Positions 19,034 to 26,202 of a stretch of DNA of 64,000 nucleotides are shown here, piece after piece. Position 1 is the stretch's first letter, and every line of letters begins with the position of its first letter. The notes below the pieces were generated by a model. It did no database searches, was not told the origin of the DNA, and was given only the letters and a program-made list of their open reading frames with translations. The stretch is from Phragmitibacter sp965284365 (GTDB lineage Bacteria > Verrucomicrobiota > Verrucomicrobiia > Verrucomicrobiales > Verrucomicrobiaceae), in contig OZ260079.1 of NCBI GenBank assembly GCA_965284365.1, positions 3,844,001-3,908,000 of the forward strand. Reading direction: 5' to 3'. The translations under genes were made by a program, and so were the position numbers.

Positions 19034-19324
19034 ATGTCCGAGTCCCATATCCCGATTCAAAAAATCGCCACCCTCGCTCGCTTGCAGATCAGCGAGGAAG
19101 AAGCAGCGAAATTCGACGGACAACTCTCCAAAATCCTGGCCTACATGCAGGTGCTGGAAAACTACGCACTCGGCGACGTCGAGCCAACCGCCCACGCCAT
19201 GCCCGTCTATGACGTCTGGCGCGAAGACGAAACCCGTGATGGACTCACCCACGAAGCCGCTCTGTCCAATGCCCCCCGCAAAAGCGCCGGCCAATTCCTC
19301 ATCACCCGCGTCGTGGAGGAATAA
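19034..19324 (+). CDS. gatC: Asp/Glu-tRNA amidotransferase subunit C
   Basis: This 96-residue protein has the full GatC pattern: an N-terminal helix with IATLARLQISEEEAAKFDGQLSKIL, a YMQVLENYALGDVEPTAHAM middle and a D-GLTHEAALSNAP tail. GatC clamps GatA to GatB in the complex that amidates Glu-tRNA(Gln) and/or Asp-tRNA(Asn). gatA follows 70 bases downstream in the same direction; gatB is not in the window. Confidence 0.95.
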   Translation: MSESHIPIQKIATLARLQISEEEAAKFDGQLSKILAYMQVLENYALGDVEPTAHAMPVYDVWREDETRDGLTHEAALSNAPRKSAGQFLITRVVEE

Positions 19325-19394
19325 ATAAACAATCCAGCCAGCCGCCCCCACTCCGCCGCCCGCATTCGCATCTCCACTCGTCCCTTTCGCCTCC

Positions 19395-20852
19395 GTGTCT
19401 CAGTCTCTCGCTCAACTCACCCTCACTGACCTCCGCGCCAAACTGCAAAGCCGCGAAATCTCACCTGCGGACCTGCTGAGAGATGTCCATGCCCGCATCG
19501 AAGCGCACAATGGATCACTCGGCGCTTACCTGTCCCAGGACTTCGACGCCGCCCTGAAGGAAGCCGAGAATGCGGACATCAGCGCCCCATTGGGCGGCAT
19601 TCCCATCGCGATCAAAGACAACATCAATGTCACAGGCCAGCCCTGTACCTGCGCCTCGCGCATCTTAGCCGAGTCTTATCGCTCGCCCTATGATGCCACG
19701 GTCATTCAGACACTGCGAAAAGGCGGCGCCATCCCCTATGGACGGCTGAACATGGATGAATTCGCCATGGGTTCCTCCACGGAGAATTCAGCCCTTGGCG
19801 TGACTCGGAACCCATGGGACACCGCACGCATTCCTGGCGGCTCGAGTGGTGGTTCCGCTTGCGCCGTCGCATCGGATCTCGCCATCGCCGCGCTCGGCTC
19901 GGACACTGGTGGATCCATCCGCCAGCCCGCCGCCTTCTGTGGTTGCGTGGGCCTCAAACCCACCTACGGCCGCGTCTCACGTTTCGGCCTCGTGGCTTTC
20001 GCTTCCTCTCTGGATCAGATCGGCCCGATCACCAAATCCGTCTCAGATGCAGCACTGGTCATGAACCATCTCTGCGGAAAAGACGTGCGGGATAGCACGA
20101 GCCTCACCATACCCGCCCCCGACTTCACCGCCTCGTTGGGCAAGGACATCAAAGGCCTGCGCATCGGTTTGCCTAAGGAATACTTCATCGATGGCATCCA
20201 CCCCGGCATCCGCAAAGCCGTGGATGCCGCTGTGAAGGTCTACGAAAGCCTCGGCGCGGAAATCGTGGAGATATCCCTGCCGCACACCGAGCTGGCCATT
20301 GCCACCTATTACATCATCGCCCCTGCCGAAGCCTCCGCGAACCTGGCCCGCTTCGACGGCGTCCGCTACGGTCACCGCGCCAGTGGCACCACGGATCTGT
20401 TGGAGCACTACAAAAACTCCCGCGCGGAAGGTTTTGGCCCGGAAGTAAAACGCCGCATCATCCTCGGCACCTATGTACTCAGTTCAGGTTATCACGATGC
20501 CTATTACCTGAAAGCGCAGAAGGCGCGCACCCTCATCCGCCAGGATTACACGGAAGCTTTCCAAAAAGTGGACGTCGTGCTTTCTCCGACCTCGCCCGAA
20601 CCGCCCTATAAACTGGGCGAACATAATGATGACCCCCTGGCCGTCTATCTCGCGGACCTTTTCACCATCCCCGCGAATCTCGCAGGTCTTCCCGGCATCA
20701 GCGTACCCTGTGGCTTCATCGACGAATCCGGCGTCAGCCTACCCGTAGGCCTGCAACTGATCGGCAAACCCCTCGACGAAGCCGGCCTCATCCAGGCCGC
20801 CCACGCTTACGAGCAAGCCGCTGGCTGGCTCGGCAAGAAGCCTGCGTTGTGA
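19395..20852 (+). CDS. gatA: Asp/Glu-tRNA amidotransferase subunit A
   Basis: This 485-residue amidase-signature protein starts at GTG (19395). The Ser-cisSer-Lys triad is visible as Lys74 (IAIKDN), Ser150/151 (GGSSGGSA) and Ser174 (DTGGSIRQP). GatA releases ammonia from glutamine for amidation of misacylated tRNA. The C-terminal PANLAGLPGISVPCG segment is typical of the subunit. It is transcribed with gatC. Without gatB nearby, the third subunit must be encoded elsewhere. No terminator is seen in the short gap that follows. Confidence 0.96.
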   Translation: MSQSLAQLTLTDLRAKLQSREISPADLLRDVHARIEAHNGSLGAYLSQDFDAALKEAENADISAPLGGIPIAIKDNINVTGQPCTCASRILAESYRSPYDATVIQTLRKGGAIPYGRLNMDEFAMGSSTENSALGVTRNPWDTARIPGGSSGGSACAVASDLAIAALGSDTGGSIRQPAAFCGCVGLKPTYGRVSRFGLVAFASSLDQIGPITKSVSDAALVMNHLCGKDVRDSTSLTIPAPDFTASLGKDIKGLRIGLPKEYFIDGIHPGIRKAVDAAVKVYESLGAEIVEISLPHTELAIATYYIIAPAEASANLARFDGVRYGHRASGTTDLLEHYKNSRAEGFGPEVKRRIILGTYVLSSGYHDAYYLKAQKARTLIRQDYTEAFQKVDVVLSPTSPEPPYKLGEHNDDPLAVYLADLFTIPANLAGLPGISVPCGFIDESGVSLPVGLQLIGKPLDEAGLIQAAHAYEQAAGWLGKKPAL

Positions 20853-20970
20853 GCACTGGCGAGCCAGTCCCTCGCCTCTCACCGCGCCCCGGCCTCCATC
20901 ATCATCTTGATCCCTGAACCAGTTCTAGAATCTAATCTAGCTCAGTTGATTCAAGTGGCTCTCGAATAGG

Positions 20971-21435
20971 TTGCGAAACAAACTTTCTGTCAGTGTGCGC
21001 AAGGGACAAGGCGTTAACGTTGTTTCTTATCGAGGTAGAAATGGCATGCCATTGCAAGTAATAACTGTTTCAATTAAAGATCAAACGGTGGCTGCAATTG
21101 ACTTGGTAATCGACACCGCAACGCCAAACGGCAAGGAACTTAGCAACAAACTATTGACTGGCTACAAAAAAGTGTGTTCCCATAAAACCACAATGTTGAC
21201 GGTTTCACTCGATGAAGATACTCAGACATTTGAAGAACTCGAACGACCTTCAGCAAGGTCGAGAGCGCTGACATTGAACAACAGCAACGGAAGCAAAATT
21301 ATTTTTTTCGCAGCAGATCTGTTATCACTCGATCAAGTAATGCCTTCAGTTGATCAGCTTCCACTAGGCCTACTCGAAAAAGCTCGCGCACTTGCGAAAA
21401 AGCAAAAAGACATGATTGAAGAGGAAACGAAATAA
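20971..21435 (+). CDS. Hypothetical protein, TTG start
   Basis: This is a 154-residue soluble-looking protein with no family I recognise. The frame opens with TTG at 20971; no earlier in-frame ATG is available. It is mixed alpha/beta, with a strand-rich N-terminal half and a charged, helical C-terminus (LLEKARALAKKQKDMIEEETK). Its stop overlaps the next gene's ATG as TAATG, which supports a real two-gene operon. Base composition is visibly more AT-rich than gatA, and an insertion-element remnant follows, so recent acquisition is plausible. Confidence 0.55.
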   Translation: MRNKLSVSVRKGQGVNVVSYRGRNGMPLQVITVSIKDQTVAAIDLVIDTATPNGKELSNKLLTGYKKVCSHKTTMLTVSLDEDTQTFEELERPSARSRALTLNNSNGSKIIFFAADLLSLDQVMPSVDQLPLGLLEKARALAKKQKDMIEEETK

Positions 21436-21803
21436 TGAAGATTAACAAAGTATGGTTTCCCGTTGCAATCGTGCTTTTGCTTTCGATTGGTGTCATCTAT
21501 TTCAAATGGCGATACGGGTTTGTCGTAGCGGAATCTGAAGATGTTCAGGTTAGGGAAGTTCCTCTTGCATTCAATTGGATTACCATCCCCGGAACCACAG
21601 ATTATTTGTATGTAATAGAGATTGGGAACTACTACCCTTCCTCATCAACGTTTCGCGTGGGGTGGGATAGCTACAAAGCTGAAAAAATATTGATAAAACA
21701 TCTTACAAATAGCGGTTGGGATTTCGAAGTAGAATTTGATGGTTTATACAGGGTACGTGCACGAGTGGGAGACACTGAAAGCGCGGAGTGGTACACACAT
21801 TGA
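21435..21803 (+). CDS. Hypothetical membrane-anchored protein
   Basis: This 122-residue protein has one N-terminal membrane segment (VWFPVAIVLLLSIGVIYF) and a likely periplasmic strand-rich domain. It contains no cysteine or catalytic motif. It is coupled to the preceding gene by a one-base TAATG overlap. The product of that gene may be its cytoplasmic partner. The gene ends about 20 bases before the terminal repeat of an insertion-element remnant. Function unknown. Confidence 0.6.
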   Translation: MKINKVWFPVAIVLLLSIGVIYFKWRYGFVVAESEDVQVREVPLAFNWITIPGTTDYLYVIEIGNYYPSSSTFRVGWDSYKAEKILIKHLTNSGWDFEVEFDGLYRVRARVGDTESAEWYTH

Positions 21804-21833
21804 CACTGGCAGCTCATCAAAGGGGAAATGGGG

Positions 21834-22190
21834 TCAGGGTGGAATGGCACTCGGTTGAGCGGCTTTTTTGTAGCGTGAGCGATGAGGGTTTTCGACGTAG
21901 TGGTGGCGAGGTTTGTTGAGCAGCGGGTAGGATTTGGGATGTCTTTTGAAAGCTTTGGGTCCACGGCGCTCAGGGCGTGCGGGGACGTGGCCCTCTGCGA
22001 TGCAGCACAGCAGTTGTTGGGTCGGTTCTCTGGCTTGGGCAGGGCTTGAGGCCAGGCTGATGACCCATTGCCGTGCTTGCACACGTTACACGGCGCCTTT
22101 GAAGTTGGTGCGTTCCCTGTCGGCCCCGCTGCGTCAGATCAGCGCTCGCAACAGGTTGCAGGCAATCAGAGAATGGCTTTTCTATCCATG
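21834..22190 (-). pseudogene. IS4-type transposase, C-terminal fragment with stops
   Basis: On the minus strand the frame reads HSLIACNLLRALI, stop, RSGADRERTNFKGAV, stop, then about 80 open residues with the IS4-type C-terminus (RRGPKAFKRHPKSYPLLNKP, then a basic HRSRYKK tail). The NLLRALI and ERTNFKGAV segments also match the end of such transposases. Two internal stops and no N-terminal half show decay. Confidence 0.75.
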
Positions 22191-22238
22191 GTGATGAGCT
22201 AACGGTTTTATTCCACGAGCGCACCATTATATGGAACA

Positions 22239-22676
22239 ATGCTACCAATGCACGGTCGAGAAGAAAAGATTCGTCTGGCACGCGAGCACCTATCCGATGA
22301 GCGGATCAGGGCCTTTCTCCGCGCGACTCAGCTTCAAGTCCTCTTCGGCTCCTTTTTGCCAGGCGATTTGCTCAAGCCCAAGTTCAGGCGGCTTGCTCAT
22401 GCCTCCTGCCGCAACCGGACCTACACCCCAACGGTCACTTTTTGGGCCTTCCTTTCCCAAGTCCTCGATCCAGCAAGCTTCTATGTCAAAGCCGTCGCCA
22501 AGTGTCACGCGCAGATGCTCGAAGACATCGCCAATGATGTGGTGCAGCCAAGACCTGTACGCTATGAACCCAGGCTGGTCAAAGGTCGACGTGACAGCTA
22601 CTCACTTCTCACCCGCCCAAGGGCAGAAATGCGCAAAGTCCCCGCTCCACCAAAACATCGCCTTAAGGCTGCGTAA
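22239..22676 (+). pseudogene. IS4-type transposase, internally deleted in frame
   Basis: This is a 145-residue open frame. Residues 1-95 match the N-terminus of IS4-type transposases (RTYTPTVTFWAFLSQVLDP), while residues 108-145 match the extreme C-terminus (RYEPRLVKGRRDSYSLLTRP, RAEMRK). The whole catalytic DDE core, some 300 residues in the family, is missing, yet the junction keeps the frame. It cannot be an active transposase. It might still be made as a short DNA-binding fragment. Confidence 0.75.
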
Positions 22677-22762
22677 CACGTTAAGTTAGTGCCATTCGAC
22701 TCTGACCCATTTTCACGACACAGGAATTCACGGCAAACCTGATAACAACAATTGGTTATACC

Positions 22763-23500
22763 ATGAAACAACTCCTCATCTTGTTGTTGGCTTGTTTTGC
22801 TTTGCCGATCTATGGCCAAGAACCTGTAGCTATTGCTTCAGAAATTAACGATCTCTTGTCTCGGCCAGACGATGCTGATAAACAACGAGACGTACTCCGG
22901 TTGCTTCCAAAGTATGCCCGCCAACCGACTGCCAGGGATAGGCTCGCCGGGAACATCCGTTTCGATTTACTTGAAGCCTCCGATATCCCTCTTTTGGTTA
23001 GGACAGCCTTGGAGATTGAAGCACGTCCACTCAAACCTGAGGATGTGCGACCGCCACAAAGAGGGGGTGTCATTGATCCCATCGCTCAAATCACCTTTTG
23101 GTTGAAGCGTCTCCTCTTGCCTGACCCTAAAGCTTTTGAGAGGGCAATGTCATCCGTTGATGATGACGTGGAATATTTGGGGCCACCAGCCAGCTTTTCT
23201 TCTTCGATTGTAACATGGATCGAAAAACATAATATCAACTCTCCAGAAGCTCTGGCTGTCAGAGCAGAAATTGAGCGGTTTTCCGCGCAACATGGTCACG
23301 CCTCTCCTCAAGCCAAAGTGGACCCGGCGACTGCCGCGCAATCACTGAAGAAAGCATCCGAAGTAAAATCCTCAATTTCTGCACTGGAGCAGAAACCCAT
23401 CCCAGCCTCATCAATGCCGTGGAGGGTGACCTCGGTCGTAGTCTTGGCAGCAGGTGTCCTGCTATACTTGCTGTTCAAAGCGCGAAAAAAGGGGGCATGA
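22763..23500 (+). CDS. Hypothetical protein with signal peptide and C-terminal anchor
   Basis: This 245-residue protein starts with MKQLLILLLACFALPIYGQ (signal peptide, possible lipobox ending LLAC) and ends with a membrane segment plus basic tail (VTSVVVLAAGVLLYLLFKARKKGA). The middle is helical and charged with no known motif, so it is probably a periplasmic domain fixed by a C-terminal anchor. It lies between the element remnant and another copy of the element's end sequence. It may therefore be passenger DNA of a composite insertion. Confidence 0.65.
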   Translation: MKQLLILLLACFALPIYGQEPVAIASEINDLLSRPDDADKQRDVLRLLPKYARQPTARDRLAGNIRFDLLEASDIPLLVRTALEIEARPLKPEDVRPPQRGGVIDPIAQITFWLKRLLLPDPKAFERAMSSVDDDVEYLGPPASFSSSIVTWIEKHNINSPEALAVRAEIERFSAQHGHASPQAKVDPATAAQSLKKASEVKSSISALEQKPIPASSMPWRVTSVVVLAAGVLLYLLFKARKKGA

Positions 23501-23505
23501 AAATA

Positions 23506-23521
23506 GGGGAAATGGGGTCAG
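23506..23521 (+). repeat. Copy of the insertion-element end
   Basis: GGGGAAATGGGGTCAG is identical to 21822-21837 at the left end of the IS remnant. A 12-base version (GAAATGGGGTCA) occurs at 51217-51228 over the stop codon of the last Pel gene. These look like footprints of one element family. Confidence 0.6.
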
Positions 23522-23997
23522 TGTGTAAGAAATGACAATTTAACCTTCTGAGCCGCACTACGTCGCGGTCTCGAGAGGAGTCAGACTTCCATTTCCGGGA
23601 GCGTTTTGTCGTGTCATGGCTAGCGGCAATCGGAGCGAAAGCACTTTTATTCGTGAAAATATGACTGGCGCTTTTGCCTTGCTACGCTTTCGGAGGCTTG
23701 CAGGATGGCCTGGGTGAATGGCCAATCTCAGCCGTTCTCCGGGATTACCCCGCTTTTCAGGCGACGATCTATGGCGCCGGTTTGTTTTGTTAACGCATGA
23801 CTGGCAAATAAATCGGATCACTGTCCTCGGCTCCAACCGCCCCGTCCTTCCATTGCAGATGCCAGTCATTTTGGCACCTTGGGAAATGGAAATGTCCGGC
23901 CAATCCACTTCTCAGTTCTGGCTGCCGCACACAACACACATGCATCAACTCTCTGCACCCCATCGCCAGCCCGCTCAAACACCGCATTCAAGCGCGA

Positions 23998-24019
23998 TTG
24001 CGTACTGCGTAGTACGCAA
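23998..24019. repeat. Inverted repeat, copy 1
   Basis: TTGCGTACT-gcgt-AGTACGCAA is a 9-bp perfect inverted repeat. With its flanks (CGATT before, TTTCGCA after) it aligns to the palindrome 141 bases downstream. Confidence 0.65.
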
Positions 24020-24138
24020 TTTCGCACATTGCGTCACGCCCCACCGTCACTTCACGTCTTTTAGCCCCGATGCAATCACTCCATCGCACTACGACGATTC
24101 ATTTCCCGCCAGCTTCACGCACTCCTCGCTCTGCCATT

Positions 24139-24156
24139 CCGTACTACGTAGTACGG
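24139..24156. repeat. Perfect 18-base palindrome, copy 2
   Basis: CCGTACTACGTAGTACGG reads the same on both strands. It shares the CGTACT...AGTACG arms and the surrounding ATT / TCGCA context with the copy at 23998. It lies about 215 bases before the first tatA start. Confidence 0.7.
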
Positions 24157-24372
24157 TAAATCGCATGTTCCGCCACGCCTCAGTGCCACTGCGTGCTTTT
24201 CTGGCCCAGTTCAACCACCCAATCGCACTTGGTGCCACTTTTATTTACCCACGATCACCCTAAGGCATCCCGGATCCGGCACGTTTCACTTGAACATGAA
24301 AGGAATGCGCGTCCAACCGCGTTCCTGTCGCGTTAGTATCCTGATCAAAAATCACCACCACCTGCCAAATTT

Positions 24373-24558
24373 ATGACGCACGCTACCCTTGCCTTCCTTG
24401 GTCCTCTCGGCACGACTGAGACCATCATCATCGCTTCCCTGGTTCTCGTCCTTTTCGGCGCCAAGAAGCTTCCCACCTTTGCGCGTAGCCTCGGCAAGAG
24501 CCTGGGTGAGTTCAAGAATGCCCGCAAAGAGTTCGAAGACGAAATCAAAGGCGCCTAA
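24373..24558 (+). CDS. tatA: Twin-arginine translocase TatA/E subunit, copy 1
   Basis: This 61-residue TatA has a short N-terminus, the GPLGTTETIIIASLVLVLFGAKKLP membrane segment with the FG hinge, then an amphipathic helix (FARSLGKSLGEFKNARKEFEDEI). TatA rings form the pore for folded proteins carrying RR leaders, such as the pyruvyl-transferase-like protein at 3410. tatB and tatC are not in the window. A 9-bp hairpin (24577-24601) without a T-run separates it from copy 2. Confidence 0.95.
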   Translation: MTHATLAFLGPLGTTETIIIASLVLVLFGAKKLPTFARSLGKSLGEFKNARKEFEDEIKGA

Positions 24559-24712
24559 TTCCGCGTCAGGGAACATCCCGCTTTTTTCCAGCAAAAGCGG
24601 GGAGAGGGTGTCGAATCCAGCGGGAGGAAGACGTATATTCTTGAACACCGGCCTTGTGGTCCGGGCCTAAAGTTCTCTTTGCGCAACCCCGTTTATCCCC
24701 TAATCTGTCTAT

Positions 24713-24976
24713 ATGTATCACGCGACGCTTGCCATCGGGCCCCTCGGGACCACGGAAATGATCATTATCGCGGTCTTGGTGCTGGTCCTGTTCGGAGCCA
24801 AGAAACTGCCCACCTTTGCCCGCAGTCTGGGCAAGAGCATGGGCGAGTTCCGCAAGGCTCGTGAGGAATTCGAATCGGAACTGACTCGCTCTGCAGATGA
24901 GGTGACATCGACTCCATCTCCATCTCCGACTCGTGAGCCGGAACAGAAACGCATTCCCACGACCACCGAAGTCTAG
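24713..24976 (+). CDS. tatA: Twin-arginine translocase TatA/E subunit, copy 2
   Basis: This 87-residue paralogue is nearly identical in the membrane and amphipathic parts (GPLGTTEMIIIAVLVLVLFGAKKLP, FARSLGKSMGEFRKAREEFE). It has a longer Ser/Thr/Pro-rich tail (SADEVTSTPSPSPTREPEQK). It lies 154 bases behind copy 1, a tandem duplication. The tail difference suggests that one copy may take a TatB-like or TatE-like part. Confidence 0.94.
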   Translation: MYHATLAIGPLGTTEMIIIAVLVLVLFGAKKLPTFARSLGKSMGEFRKAREEFESELTRSADEVTSTPSPSPTREPEQKRIPTTTEV

Positions 24977-24992
24977 TTTCTTCTCTCAAAAT

Positions 24993-25016
24993 CCGGAACA
25001 GTCCTGACGGTTCCGG
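24993..25016 (+). terminator. Hairpin after second tatA, weak terminator
   Basis: CCGGAAC and GTTCCGG pair across a 10-base loop 17 bases after the second tatA stop. The T-run is poor, so termination may be partial. Confidence 0.35.
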
Positions 25017-25053
25017 CTTGAACATCTCACCGCTTCGTGTTGCCTCTGGCGGC

Positions 25054-26034
25054 ATGAGGCGGTTTTTGTTTTCACAGTTTCGATTTTTGCGGGTCGGGCT
25101 CAGCCTGCTGCTCGCAGTCTGCGGAACGGGTGCCAGCCTTTTCTCCCAACAGACCGAAGGCATTGTTTTCTGTGCCTACAACCTCCGGAACTACCTCAAG
25201 ATGGAGCGCTTCGTGGACGGCGAGCGGACCGAAGGGGTTGGGAAGCCAGAGCATGAGATTGAGACTGTCGTGCGCATCCTGACTGAAATTACGCCAGACA
25301 TTCTCGGGCTGTGCGAAATCGGGACCGAAGAAGACGTCCGAGACTTGCAGGGGCGTCTCCGGCAGGCAGGCCTCGACTTGCCTCATACGGAACTGACTCA
25401 CGGAGGGGACACCGCGCGTGGTCTCGCCCTTTTGAGCCGCCTTCCCCTCGTGGCCCGGCAGTCAAAAACGGATCTGAGCTATCGCATTGGCGAAATGACG
25501 CTCCCCATGCAGCGCGGTATCCTGGACGTGACCGTGCAACTTCGCGAAGGTCTCGACCTCCGCCTGTTGGGGGTTCACCTTAAGTCGAAGCGTCCGGTGC
25601 CGGAGGCAGATGAGGCACTCATGCGGCGGAACGAAGCCCATCTGCTGCGCCAGCACATTGAAGCGATTTTGACCGCCGAACCGCAAACCAAGCTGCTAGC
25701 GTATGGTGATTTCAACTCACAAAGGAACGAGGCAGCCCTCGTCGAAGTCAGCGGAGCGCCGGGGCATGATCTCTCCATGATGGACATCCGCCTGCGCGAC
25801 GATCGCGGCGAAAGCTGGACCCATTACTGGGAGGCCGCCGATCTCTACTCCCGCCTCGACTACGTTTTTGTGAACCGGGCGCTCCAGACTTACGTCGATA
25901 AAGAAGCCTCTCACGTGAACAGCAGTCCGGACTTTTACCAGGCCAGTGATCATCGTCCGTTGGTGGTGAAGATCGATCTGGCGAAGGACAAGCGGGTGAG
26001 CTCGCCGCGAAGACGCGAAGGCGCGAAGGAATGA
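25054..26034 (+). CDS. Secreted endonuclease/exonuclease/phosphatase family protein
   Basis: The product has 326 residues from the ATG at 25054 (MRRFLFSQFRFLRVGLSLLL); a TTG lies 36 bases further up. A signal peptide or N-terminal anchor precedes an EEP fold with its metal and catalytic motifs: YNLRNY, LCEIG, a GVHLKSK strand, GDFNS and SDHRPLVV. Such enzymes cut phosphodiesters in DNA, RNA or lipid headgroups. With export the likely use is nutrient scavenging; the substrate is unknown. The last residues (SSPRRREGAKE) are encoded by a dispersed repeat that overlaps the gene end. Confidence 0.85.
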   Translation: MRRFLFSQFRFLRVGLSLLLAVCGTGASLFSQQTEGIVFCAYNLRNYLKMERFVDGERTEGVGKPEHEIETVVRILTEITPDILGLCEIGTEEDVRDLQGRLRQAGLDLPHTELTHGGDTARGLALLSRLPLVARQSKTDLSYRIGEMTLPMQRGILDVTVQLREGLDLRLLGVHLKSKRPVPEADEALMRRNEAHLLRQHIEAILTAEPQTKLLAYGDFNSQRNEAALVEVSGAPGHDLSMMDIRLRDDRGESWTHYWEAADLYSRLDYVFVNRALQTYVDKEASHVNSSPDFYQASDHRPLVVKIDLAKDKRVSSPRRREGAKE

Positions 26035-26186
26035 AAAAGAGTTGGGAAGTTGGGTGGACCGTCATTGTTTCGCCAGCGCCAGTACTTTGAAATTGCCCGA
26101 ATGATTCTTCTCGAACACACATCCTTTCTACCTTAAAAATCTTCGCGCGTTACTCCTGCGTCGTGCTTCGCAGCGCGTCTTCGCGG
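26005..26186. repeat. Inverted repeat pair spanning a gene end
   Basis: CCGCGAAGACGCG (26005-26017) is matched by its exact reverse complement at 26174-26186. The left arm lies inside the end of the EEP gene; the right arm is 17 bases before the next gene. It resembles REP-like elements common in this phylum. Confidence 0.6.
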
Positions 26187-26202
26187 TAAAACTCAAATTC
26201 GC

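Larger units (their letters stand above)
21825..22714. mobile_element. IS4-like element remnant bounded by inverted repeats
   Basis: A 27-base sequence at 21825-21851 matches the reverse complement of 22688-22714 at 23 of 27 positions (core GGTCAG-GT-GAATGGCACT). Between them lie two transposase fragments reading outward, one toward each end. Each repeat therefore sits directly after a transposase C-terminus. This is unlike a simple insertion sequence and looks like two deleted, inverted copies joined together. It cannot move by itself. Confidence 0.75.
23501..24372. other. Gene-free 870-base stretch with repeats
   Basis: No open frame here shows a family match, a sensible start or gene-like composition. 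It holds a copy of the insertion-element end (23506-23521) and two related palindromic repeats (23998-24019 and 24139-24156). The last 130 bases should carry the tatA promoter. Confidence 0.6.

Noticed and set aside
23718..24263. Open frame of 181 codons before tatA
   Set aside because: It has a Thr/Ser/His-rich composition, runs through both palindromic repeats, and shows no family motif or ribosome-binding site.
24577..24601. Hairpin CCCGCTTTT/AAAAGCGGG between the two tatA genes as a terminator
   Set aside because: The stem is real, but no T-run follows on either strand. It may be only a processing or attenuating structure.
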